Counted from the stretch's first letter, positions 1 through 6,243 are shown. The stretch is DNA of 6,946 nucleotides from DATLCI01 sp046714215 (GCA_046714215.1 JBKKBM010000019.1:1-6946), one strand, 5' to 3'. A program made the numbers and translations. The notes: generated by a model not told the origin, from the sequence alone.

Positions 1-1182
1 CAGCGGATGTTGCTCCGTCGGGTCGTTGCCGATGAGCAAAATGACGGGAGCGGTCTCCACCTCGCGCAAACTGGCTGCCAACTCCGGTTTGCCGGAGATG
101 GCCGCAGCGAAGGCGGGATAATCAGCGGTGCGATGATGGTCGATGTTGTTGGTGCCCAGCACCGTGCGGGCAAACTTCTGGAGAAGATAATTTTCTTCGT
201 TGGAGGTGCGAGTGGAGCCGATCACGCCGAGTCCGGCACCGCCCTGCTTCGCCTTTACGTCAGCAAAGCGCTTACCAATGGTCTCGAAGGCCTCTTCCCA
301 GGTGACGAGCTTGAGCTTTCCGTCCTTGCGAACCAAGGGCTGCTTTAAGCGGTCGGGATGTTGCTGAAAGTCGAAAGCGTAGCGGCCCTTGATGCAGAGG
401 AAGTCACCATTGATGCCGCTCTTGTCGCGATTGTCGCCGCGCACGATCTCCATGCCGGTATTCGCGCGCCGCACGCCCAACGTGGTCTTGCAACCGTCGG
501 CGCAATGGGTGCAGGTAGTGCCCACGTGGTTCATCTCCCACGGACGGGTCTTGTAGCGATACGCGCCGGAAGTCAGCGCGCCTACGGGACAGATGTCGAT
601 GCACTGGCCGCACTCTTCGCAATCGAGATGGTCGCCCTTGTTCGGCGCAATGACGGAGCCGACGCCGCGGTTCTGCACACCCAGCGCCCAGACGTCCATC
701 ACTTCGCCGCAGACGCGTACGCAGCGGTAGCAAAGGATGCAGCGCGGACGATCGAAATACACCACCGGCGACCATTGCTGTTCGTCGCGATGCGCCTTCA
801 CTTCCATGTGCTTCGATTCAGCGGCACCATAGGTGAAGGTCATGTCCTGCAATTCACATTCGCCGCCCGCGTCGCATACCGGACAATCCAGCGGATGATT
901 CCCGAGCAGCAATTCAATAGTCGCCTTGCGCGCTTGCTTAACTTCGTCGCTCTGATTGGTCACCACCATGCCTTCGGTGATGGGCACGGTGCAAGCAGTC
1001 TGCAGCTTCGGCATCTTGTCGATGCGCACCACACACATGCGACACGCCGCCTGCAGCGACAATCCGGGGTAATAGCAGAACGAAGGGATCTCGATGCCGA
1101 CCGTCTTGCACGCTTCAATGAGCAGCGTGCCCGCGGGTGCGGTGATCTTCTTGCCGTCGACAGTGATGGTTACGTCAGCCAT
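1..1182 (-). CDS. nuoG: NADH-quinone oxidoreductase subunit G (NuoG), N-terminal 394 residues, cut by window edge
   Basis: This is the large iron-sulphur subunit of complex I, which passes electrons from the NADH module towards quinone. It starts at ATG 1182 (MADVTITVDGKK) and is open to base 1, so only the N-terminal part is seen (whole proteins are usually roughly 700-900 residues). Visible in order: a ferredoxin-like [2Fe-2S] domain with C36, C47, C50 and C64; the His-Cys3 [4Fe-4S] motif H96, C100, C103, C109; a two-cluster-type region with C148/C151/C154/C158 and C188/C191/C194/C198; then C224, C227, C231 and C263, the pattern that binds cluster N7 in bacterial NuoG; and the start of the molybdopterin-oxidoreductase-like domain. 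It lies 31 nt downstream of nuoF, with only a weak AGAAAG-type ribosome site. No frameshift is seen. The identification is very secure; the C-terminal part cannot be judged. Confidence 0.97.
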   Translation of the reverse strand, partial: MADVTITVDGKKITAPAGTLLIEACKTVGIEIPSFCYYPGLSLQAACRMCVVRIDKMPKLQTACTVPITEGMVVTNQSDEVKQARKATIELLLGNHPLDCPVCDAGGECELQDMTFTYGAAESKHMEVKAHRDEQQWSPVVYFDRPRCILCYRCVRVCGEVMDVWALGVQNRGVGSVIAPNKGDHLDCEECGQCIDICPVGALTSGAYRYKTRPWEMNHVGTTCTHCADGCKTTLGVRRANTGMEIVRGDNRDKSGINGDFLCIKGRYAFDFQQHPDRLKQPLVRKDGKLKLVTWEEAFETIGKRFADVKAKQGGAGLGVIGSTRTSNEENYLLQKFARTVLGTNNIDHHRTADYPAFAAAISGKPELAASLREVETAPVILLIGNDPTEQHPL

Positions 1183-1213
1183 GAGATCTTTCTATGCCTT
1201 CTGCAAAAACGTC

Positions 1214-2533
1214 TTATGCGAATGCCGGCTCGGGTATCTGCTTCTTGCTTTCAAACGGGCACGGCTTGCCGTCCAGGTGATCCTCGAATTCCTGCCGCCA
1301 CTTTTGCACGATAGACATCGTCGGGATCGCAGCCGCGTCGCCGAGCGGACAAAACGTCCTGCCGAGCATGTTCTGCGCCAGATAATTAATATTGTCGATG
1401 TCCTTCTTTACACCGCCGCCTGTGTGGAAGCGGGTGAGCGTTTTCTTCAGCCAATCGGTACCCTCGCGGCAGGGGATACACCATCCGCAGCTCTCGTGTT
1501 GATAGAACTTCATCACGCGCAGCGCAAAATTCACCATACAAGTATCTTCGTCGAGGACGACAACGCCGCCAGAGCCAAGGAACTCGCCACGCTTGGCAAA
1601 GCTGTCAAAATCGCAGTTGATGGCTTCGGCTTCTTCCGGCTTCAGCAAGAAGGTGGATGATCCCCCGGGAACGACCGCCTTCAACTTCTTGCCATTCGGG
1701 ATGCCGCCGCCGACTTCGTAGATCAGCTTCTTCATCGGATAGCCGAGCGGCAATTCGTAGACGCCAGGCTTGTTCACGTGTCCGCTAAGGCAGAAGAGGC
1801 GAGTGCCGCCATTCTTCTCGGGGCCATAGCTCGCATACTTGGCGCCACCCATGAGCAAGATGTGGGGAACTGCGGCGAGCGTCTCGACATTATTTATGAC
1901 GGTCGGGCCGCCCCAGAGGCCTACTACCGCAGGAAACGGCGGGCGAATGCGCGGGATGCCGCGCTTACCTTCGAGCGATTCCATCAGCGCGGATTCTTCA
2001 CCCACTTCATAAGCACCGGCGCCAGTGTGCCAGTAAACGTCGAAGTCGATGCCGCTGCCGAAAATATTTTTGCCGATGAATCCCTTGGCTTTGGCCTCGT
2101 CAAGCGCTTTGCGGGTGATGTCGACCAGATAGCGATACTCGCCTCGAATGTAGATGTATCCTTTGCGCGCGCCCACGGCTAGGCCAGCGATGAGCACGCC
2201 TTCGATGACTGCGTGGGGATCGTGCTCAAGGATCAAGCGGTCTTTGCAGGTGCCGGGCTCGGATTCATCGCCATTTACGAGAATGTATTTCGGCTTGGCT
2301 GATTCCTTCGGGACGAAGCTCCACTTCATGCCGGTGGAGAAGCCGGCGCCGCCGCGGCCGCGGAGGGCTGAAACCTTGACCTCATTGATGATCTCCTCGG
2401 GCTTCATCTGCAAGGCCTTTTGCACGGCCTTGTAGCCGTCGAGTTCGAGATACTTCTCGATCGACGCCGCGCCTTTACCAAAGCGCGCGGAGATGATCCG
2501 AACTTCGTCGGGATGTTGAACCAAATCCGCCAT
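1214..2533 (-). CDS. nuoF: NADH-quinone oxidoreductase subunit F (NuoF), NADH- and FMN-binding
   Basis: NuoF is the site where complex I oxidises NADH: hydride passes to FMN and then to a [4Fe-4S] cluster (N3), in the cytoplasmic arm. The protein has 439 residues, normal for the family. Visible motifs are the glycine-rich GRGGAGF (59-65), NGDESEPGT (87-95), the nucleotide-site segment GAGAYEVGEESAL (171-183), and cluster ligands C349, C352, C355 with C395 further on, at almost the same spacing as in known NuoF proteins. The ATG shares one base with the nuoE stop (TAATG), with an AAGG about 10 nt upstream, which fixes the start. Segment 171-183 differs from the more common AYICGEETAL, and the cluster loop reads SCGWCIPC rather than SCGQCTPC; both look like subfamily variation because no ligand is lost. 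Confidence 0.98.
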   Translation of the reverse strand: MADLVQHPDEVRIISARFGKGAASIEKYLELDGYKAVQKALQMKPEEIINEVKVSALRGRGGAGFSTGMKWSFVPKESAKPKYILVNGDESEPGTCKDRLILEHDPHAVIEGVLIAGLAVGARKGYIYIRGEYRYLVDITRKALDEAKAKGFIGKNIFGSGIDFDVYWHTGAGAYEVGEESALMESLEGKRGIPRIRPPFPAVVGLWGGPTVINNVETLAAVPHILLMGGAKYASYGPEKNGGTRLFCLSGHVNKPGVYELPLGYPMKKLIYEVGGGIPNGKKLKAVVPGGSSTFLLKPEEAEAINCDFDSFAKRGEFLGSGGVVVLDEDTCMVNFALRVMKFYQHESCGWCIPCREGTDWLKKTLTRFHTGGGVKKDIDNINYLAQNMLGRTFCPLGDAAAIPTMSIVQKWRQEFEDHLDGKPCPFESKKQIPEPAFA

Positions 2534-3015
2534 TATTGCTGTGCCTTATTGCGGTACGTTTCCAGAATCTTGTCAGTCTTATCCGGCGTTAAGTTCTCGT
2601 GGAAGTCGTAATTGACTTGCATTGCGGGCGCCCAACTACACGCGCCGATGCATTCCACTTCTTCCAACGAGAAGACACCGTCGGAAGTCGTCTGCTTGTT
2701 GCCGATGCCTAGAGACTTTTCGCAGTGCTTATAGAGGGCGTCGCCGCCGCGCAGCAGGCAACTGATGTTGGTGCAGACCTGAACGTGAAATTTGCCCATG
2801 GGCTTGGTACGCAACATCGAGTAATAGCTGACCACGTTCTTCACTTCGAGTTCGGTCAAGTCGGTCTTCTGCGCGAGATATGCGATAGCCTCCGCGGAGA
2901 TGTAGCCGAGTTCGTCCTGGGTGTAGAGCAGCATGGGGACGAGGAACGACCGCGTCGTCGGATACTGCTGCATCTTCTCCGAGAAGAATTTGTCGAGTTT
3001 TTCGCTGACGACCAT
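2533..3015 (-). CDS. nuoE: NADH-quinone oxidoreductase subunit E (NuoE), [2Fe-2S] thioredoxin-like subunit
   Basis: NuoE is the 24-kDa-type subunit that pairs with NuoF and holds the off-path [2Fe-2S] cluster N1a. It has 160 residues, a usual length. An N-terminal helical part (about 1-65) is followed by a thioredoxin-like domain with ligands C81 and C86 (CTNISC) and C122 and C126 (CIGAC), spaced as in other NuoE proteins. I chose ATG 3015, which shares one base with the nuoD stop codon (TAATG). The frame stays open upstream to 3093, but those 26 codons lie in the nuoD coding region, read as an Arg-rich stretch unlike NuoE, and are better explained as overlap. A GGGGGAG lies about 11 nt upstream of the chosen start. 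The stop shares one base with the nuoF start. Confidence 0.97.
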   Translation of the reverse strand: MVVSEKLDKFFSEKMQQYPTTRSFLVPMLLYTQDELGYISAEAIAYLAQKTDLTELEVKNVVSYYSMLRTKPMGKFHVQVCTNISCLLRGGDALYKHCEKSLGIGNKQTTSDGVFSLEEVECIGACSWAPAMQVNYDFHENLTPDKTDKILETYRNKAQQ

Positions 3016-4220
3016 TACCGGTCTATCTCCCCCAACACAATATCGATGCTGCCGATGGCGGCAACCACATCTGCCAACAAGCGGCCTACGCACATCGTGT
3101 TGAGCGCCTGCATGTTGGCGAATGACGGCGAACGCATGTGCACACGGTACGGCTTCGCAGTACCGTCGCTGACAATGTAGTAGCCCATCTCTCCACGGGG
3201 CGATTCGACCGCCTGATAGACCTCGCCCGGCGGTACGGCAAAACCTTCAGTCACGATCTTGAAGTGGTAGATGAGCGCTTCCATCTGCGTCTTCATCTTT
3301 TCGCGGTCGGGGAGAACGATTTTGGGTGCGTCCATCTTCACCGGGCCGCTGGGCATGCCCTCGAGCGCCTGCTTCACGATGCCGATCGACTGCCGCATCT
3401 CTTCGATGCGCATCAGGTAGCGCGTATAGACGTCGCCACCGGTCGAGACGGGGACCTTGAACTGAAATTTCTCGTAGCTGGAGTACGGCATGTCGCGCCG
3501 CAGGTCCCAATCCACGCCACTAGCACGCAGCGAGGGGCCAGTCACTCCGAGCGCGATGGCATCTTCCGCGGTGATGTGGGCTACGCCTTTGGTGCGCCCG
3601 ATCCAGATGGAATTGGTCGTCAGCAGGCCTTCGTATTCGTCCACCTTCTCATTGAACGTTGAGGCAAACTTCTTTACGCGCGCAAAGAAATCCAGGGGCG
3701 GCTCCATGGCCAGGCCACCAATGCGGAAGTAGGACGTCATCATGCGCTGCCCGGCGACGTTCTCAAAAATGCGCAGGATGTCTTCGCGCTCGCGGAAGCA
3801 ATACAAGAAGACCGACATCGCGCCCATATCAAGCGCTTGCGTGCCCAGCCAGACGAGATGGGATGCGATGCGCGTGAGTTCGTTGAGGAGAACGCGGATC
3901 CATTGGGCGCGGGCGGGCGGCTCCATCTCCAGCAATTTTTCCACGGCCAACACGTAGCAGAGGTTGTTGGTCATGGGGCAGAGATAATCGATGCGATCGG
4001 TCAGGGTCACGACCTGCTGGTAGAACTTGGCTTCCGCAGTTTTCTCGATGCCGGTATGCAGGAAGCCGATATCCGGCATCATGCGCACGACTTTTTCCCC
4101 ATCGATCTCCAGCAAGAGGCGCAGCACGCCGTGGGTGGATGGGTGTTGCGGGCCCATGTTGAGGATCATGGTCTTGTCTTGCGTCATCTCCGCCGACGCG
4201 GTGAAAGAGAGGTTACCCAT
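3015..4220 (-). CDS. nuoD: NADH-quinone oxidoreductase subunit D (NuoD), quinone-site subunit
   Basis: NuoD is the 49-kDa-type subunit, related to the large subunit of NiFe hydrogenases; with NuoB it forms the quinone-reduction chamber at the base of the peripheral arm. The 401-residue product shows NMGPQHPSTHG near the N-terminus, with H30 and, 49 residues later, Y79, the spacing of the His/Tyr pair that contacts the quinone head group in Thermus complex I. Long conserved blocks follow (for example DIGFLHTGIEK and SSYEKFQF) and it ends with the typical GEIDR. The ATG at 4220 overlaps the nuoC stop by one base (TGATG) and has GGAGGG about 9 nt upstream; a later ATG at 4187 is a poorer choice, because its purine stretch abuts the codon. 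The open frame before 4220 lies inside nuoC and is not NuoD-like. Confidence 0.98.
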   Translation of the reverse strand: MGNLSFTASAEMTQDKTMILNMGPQHPSTHGVLRLLLEIDGEKVVRMMPDIGFLHTGIEKTAEAKFYQQVVTLTDRIDYLCPMTNNLCYVLAVEKLLEMEPPARAQWIRVLLNELTRIASHLVWLGTQALDMGAMSVFLYCFREREDILRIFENVAGQRMMTSYFRIGGLAMEPPLDFFARVKKFASTFNEKVDEYEGLLTTNSIWIGRTKGVAHITAEDAIALGVTGPSLRASGVDWDLRRDMPYSSYEKFQFKVPVSTGGDVYTRYLMRIEEMRQSIGIVKQALEGMPSGPVKMDAPKIVLPDREKMKTQMEALIYHFKIVTEGFAVPPGEVYQAVESPRGEMGYYIVSDGTAKPYRVHMRSPSFANMQALNTMCVGRLLADVVAAIGSIDIVLGEIDR

Positions 4221-4711
4221 CAGCGGTAGCCCTCCACCGGATAGTCTTTGCGCAGCGGATGGCCTTCCCAATCGGTCGGCATGAGGAGACGCCGCATATC
4301 GGGATGGCTGAGGAAGCGGATACCGAAGAGGTCAAAGATCTCGCGCTCGAAATAATTGGCAGCGGGCCACACGCTGGTGATGGATTCGACCGCGGCGTTA
4401 TCACCTTCGAGCGCCACCTTCAGGCGGACGCGCTCCTTCAGCTTGTGGGATAGCAGGTGATAGGCCAAGTGGAAGCGGGGCTCAGTGGGGAACCAGTCGG
4501 CGCAGGTGACGTCAGCAAAGAAATTGAAGTCGGCCTTCAGCAGCGTGCAAGCCTCGCGGATGTACTCACGCCCTATATATATAGATAGCTCATTGCGGTC
4601 GAATTTGACCGCGCCCACCGCCTCCGGCTTCCACGCCAGCAGTTTTGCCAGCGCGGGATGCGTCTTCAACTGCTCGATGTCGCTGATGGCGTTGGGCCCT
4701 TGATTGAGCAT
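4220..4711 (-). CDS. nuoC: NADH-quinone oxidoreductase subunit C (NuoC), 30-kDa-type subunit
   Basis: NuoC is a cytoplasmic connecting subunit of complex I that packs against NuoD; it binds no cofactor. The product has 163 residues, a stand-alone form (not the NuoCD fusion of enterobacteria). The family signature lies at the C-terminus: FEREIFDLFGI, then SHPDMRRLLMP and DWEGHPLRKDYP, ending 4 residues later. ATG 4711 shares one base with the nuoA stop (TGATG) and has GAGG about 7 nt upstream, so the start is firm. The direct junction with nuoA is unusual because nuoB normally lies between them. The codons around 4573-4584 (ATA TAT ATA) give a short AT-rich island in an otherwise GC-rich gene. 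Confidence 0.97.
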   Translation of the reverse strand: MLNQGPNAISDIEQLKTHPALAKLLAWKPEAVGAVKFDRNELSIYIGREYIREACTLLKADFNFFADVTCADWFPTEPRFHLAYHLLSHKLKERVRLKVALEGDNAAVESITSVWPAANYFEREIFDLFGIRFLSHPDMRRLLMPTDWEGHPLRKDYPVEGYR

Positions 4712-5115
4712 CAGTAGGCCTCGCTCTCATCAGTGCGGTTCCAATCGAGCACGCCCTTCTTCCATATATAGAAGAAGCCCACCAGCACGATGCTGAGGTA
4801 GACCATCATCTCGCCAAAGCCGAACATCCCATATTTCTGCGTGAGCTCGCGGTATACGACCGCCCAGGGGATGAGGAAGATGGCTTCCACGTCAAACAGG
4901 ATGAACATCATCGCGACGAGATAAAACTTTACGGAGAAGCGATGCTGGGCGTCGCCAGTGGGGGTGATGCCACATTCATATGCCTGCATCTTCACGCGGT
5001 TGAATTTGCGCTGGCCCAGGATGGCCGAAAGCACAATCATGCCGGTGGCAATACCAGTGGCCGCTACGATCTGCATCAACAAGGGCGCGTAGGCGGTTAA
5101 GTGATTGTCTGCCAT
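4711..5115 (-). CDS. nuoA: NADH-quinone oxidoreductase subunit A (NuoA), membrane subunit
   Basis: NuoA (ND3-type) is a small inner-membrane subunit of complex I at the junction of the membrane and peripheral arms. The 134-residue product has three hydrophobic segments (about 10-33, 64-88 and 103-118). The loop after the first carries the family motif YECG (46-49) with the cysteine equivalent to the switch cysteine of mitochondrial ND3, and helix 2 contains FDVE (74-77) followed by PWA. ATG 5115 gives a normal length and places the start about 42 nt after the predicted transcription start. The frame is open upstream to a TTG at 5193, but that codon is itself part of the -35 box, so it can hardly be translated from this promoter. 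No good ribosome binding site precedes the ATG. This is the first gene of the operon. Confidence 0.96.
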   Translation of the reverse strand: MADNHLTAYAPLLMQIVAATGIATGMIVLSAILGQRKFNRVKMQAYECGITPTGDAQHRFSVKFYLVAMMFILFDVEAIFLIPWAVVYRELTQKYGMFGFGEMMVYLSIVLVGFFYIWKKGVLDWNRTDESEAY

Positions 5116-5163
5116 AAAGTTTGCTGGTATATACTTGGGCGCACGAATGGATGCGAACCTTCG

Positions 5164-5193
5164 ACTATAAAAGTCAACTCTCACGGGTGTCAA
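5164..5193 (-). promoter_or_regulatory. Predicted sigma70-type promoter of the nuo operon
   Basis: On the minus strand TTGACA (5193-5188) is followed after 18 bp by TATAGT (5169-5164): a perfect -35 box and a -10 box with one mismatch. Transcription should start near 5157, giving a leader of about 42 nt before nuoA. A second TTGAC sits 16 bp downstream of the first. The position directly in front of the first gene of the operon supports the call, though no start site has been measured. Confidence 0.7.
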
Positions 5194-5207
5194 GCGTTGT
5201 GAGGGCA

Positions 5208-5230
5208 GCGCTGAGGAAAACTTTCAGCGC
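5208..5230. promoter_or_regulatory. Inverted repeat upstream of the nuo promoter, possible regulator site
   Basis: GCGCTGA (5208-5214) and TCAGCGC (5224-5230) form a perfect 7-bp inverted repeat around a 9-nt spacer. Its centre (5219) lies about 62 bp upstream of the predicted nuo start, a position typical of activator sites. CGCTGAG recurs in direct orientation at 5241-5247, 32 bp from the first copy (5209-5215). No T-run follows on either strand and no gene ends here, so it is not a terminator. Function is inferred from position only. Confidence 0.35.
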
Positions 5231-5309
5231 AAGCACTCGACGCTGAGAACGGCACGCTGCAGGCGCCATCCATGTCCATTTGTGCCGCTGTGATCGGGTC
5301 TGAAAACGC

Positions 5310-5897
5310 ATGATCTTTGGCTTTAACACAGACGTCAAAGCTACCGACAACGTCGTCTATCACGTGCAGAGCGAAGCGCGCGTGAATGACCTGCTGCTGC
5401 AGACCCAGGTATTCGTGAAAGGCCATTGCATCGGCAAACGCGCTTCTTCCTATGCCGAGCACGCCGTCCAACCGCAATTCTCCACCGAAGAGATGCACGA
5501 GATGCTGAAGACCCAGCATAAGCTGATGCTGGAAGGCGTGAAGGCGGGGAAGATGCAGGAGTTGTTCTGCTCTGACGGCGAAGTGCAGGACGTGAACGCC
5601 GGTGGACTTGCCATCAAATGGATCAACTCTGATGTCACGTTCAGCACCGGGAAATTGATACTGAAGTTGCTAGTCAACGATCAAGGTGTGGTTGCGGACG
5701 GCGCCCTGCTCACCTCGCGCCTGAGTCTGGCGCCGGACGCGCACATCCATTCGCAGTCGATGACGGAAAGCGATGGCAAGTGCGATCTCGAGATCGAAGT
5801 CCCCGCCGATGCGGGCAACGAACTGATCGTCTTGGTACGAGCCATGTATGGCGACAATAAATCCGTGACCCGCAAATTCCGCCTGAAGCACGCGTAG
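5310..5897 (+). CDS. Conserved-looking protein of unknown function, two-part architecture
   Basis: I cannot assign a function. The 195-residue product has no signal peptide or membrane segment and is probably cytoplasmic. Three parts can be seen: an N-terminal strand-rich part (1-55, with FNTDV, VYHVQSE and TQVFVKG); a probable amphipathic helix rich in Met, Glu, Lys and His (58-83); and a C-terminal part (about 100-193) of alternating hydrophobic strands that reads like an Ig-like or carboxypeptidase-regulatory-like beta sandwich. Cysteines are C40, C87 and C158, without a metal-binding pattern. The N-terminal block recalls short uncharacterised proteins of Acidobacteriota, from memory only. 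ATG 5310 is the first start after an in-frame TGA at 5301; the ribosome site is weak. The gene is divergent from nuo, and thiS follows after 16 nt, so the two may share a transcript. Confidence 0.85.
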   Translation: MIFGFNTDVKATDNVVYHVQSEARVNDLLLQTQVFVKGHCIGKRASSYAEHAVQPQFSTEEMHEMLKTQHKLMLEGVKAGKMQELFCSDGEVQDVNAGGLAIKWINSDVTFSTGKLILKLLVNDQGVVADGALLTSRLSLAPDAHIHSQSMTESDGKCDLEIEVPADAGNELIVLVRAMYGDNKSVTRKFRLKHA

Positions 5898-5913
5898 CCT
5901 TACAATCCTTCTC

Positions 5914-6120
5914 ATGCAAATCCAGATCAACGGGGAGACCCGCATCGTGGCCGGCGGGGCCACCCTCGCGGCGCTCGTCGATTCACTGGGCATGAAGGCG
6001 GACCGAGTCGCGGTGGAATTGAATCTCGCGATCGTGCCGCGGGCAAAATGGCCGGAGACGCCGATCCAAGACGGCGACAAGCTGGAGATCGTGCACTTCG
6101 TGGGTGGGGGAGCGCGCTAG
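5914..6120 (+). CDS. thiS: ThiS-type sulphur carrier protein (ubiquitin-like), C-terminal GGG-AR
   Basis: ThiS proteins are small beta-grasp carriers whose C-terminal Gly-Gly is adenylated by ThiF and converted to a thiocarboxylate that gives sulphur to the thiazole of thiamine. The 68-residue product has the right length, an opening beta hairpin (MQIQINGETRIV), a helix with TLAALVDSLGM (17-27), the AVELN strand (33-37) and the closing IVHFVGGG (59-66), as in bacterial ThiS. Unlike standard ThiS it continues with Ala67-Arg68 after the glycines, so the tail would need trimming before activation; an alternative is a ThiS-like carrier for another pathway. No thiG, thiF or thiE lies next to it in the window. 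ATG 5914 has no ribosome binding site; a TACAAT 8 nt upstream hints at a leaderless transcript. Confidence 0.88.
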   Translation: MQIQINGETRIVAGGATLAALVDSLGMKADRVAVELNLAIVPRAKWPETPIQDGDKLEIVHFVGGGAR

Positions 6121-6127
6121 CGCTCTC
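6108..6127 (+). other. GC-rich hairpin over the thiS stop codon
   Basis: GAGCGC (6110-6115), loop GCTA and GCGCTC (6120-6125) form a perfect stem, lengthened by one G-U and one G-C pair. The thiS stop TAG (6118-6120) lies in it. There is no U-tract after it, so it is at best a weak terminator or an RNA 3' end structure. Confidence 0.3.
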
Positions 6128-6180
6128 GCGGCAGGTTCGTTACCAATAAGATTCGCGTTCACATTCCCTTAACATTTTTC

Positions 6181-6208
6181 TTGACACGCAACGTGCGAGA
6201 CCTAGAAT
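6181..6208 (+). promoter_or_regulatory. Predicted sigma70-type promoter of the MerR-like gene
   Basis: TTGACA (6181-6186) is followed after 16 bp by TAGAAT (6203-6208), with AT-rich sequence just upstream. Start of transcription is expected near 6215, about 42 nt before ATG 6257. The 16-bp spacer is not the long 19-20 bp spacer at which classical MerR proteins act as DNA-twisting activators. Confidence 0.72.
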
Positions 6209-6243
6209 GTTTCAAACAATCAGCTATTGATTTGTTTGAAACA
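6208..6243. promoter_or_regulatory. Paired palindromic operator over the MerR-like gene's transcription start
   Basis: TGTTTCAAACAA (6208-6219) and TTGTTTGAAACA (6232-6243) form a perfect 12-bp inverted repeat with a 12-nt spacer. Each arm is itself an 11-bp palindrome of the form TGTTT-S-AAACA (S is C or G; 6208-6218 and 6233-6243), with centres 25 bp apart. The left site touches the -10 box and covers the expected start of transcription, as expected for repression, most simply autorepression by the gene that follows. The same repeat could form a hairpin in the mRNA leader, ending 4 nt before the ribosome site at 6248. Confidence 0.6.

Noticed and set aside
358..1314. Long plus-strand open frame of 318 codons opposite nuoG and the end of nuoF
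   Set aside because: It is antisense to clear complex I genes with all cofactor ligands, its product is His/Arg/Ala-rich with no family features, and the opposite frame explains it as a codon-bias shadow.
3016..3093. N-terminal extension of NuoE into the nuoD region
   Set aside because: The residues come from the other frame of nuoD; a TAATG start gives the standard NuoE length.
5163..5175. GACT-ATAAA-AGTC palindrome and plus-strand TATAAA as a promoter for the rightward gene
   Set aside because: The arms are only 4 bp and no -35 box lies at a suitable distance; the sequence is explained by the minus-strand -10 region.
5116..5193. N-terminal extension of NuoA from TTG 5193
   Set aside because: The TTG is the first half of the -35 box and the 26 extra residues are basic and not NuoA-like.
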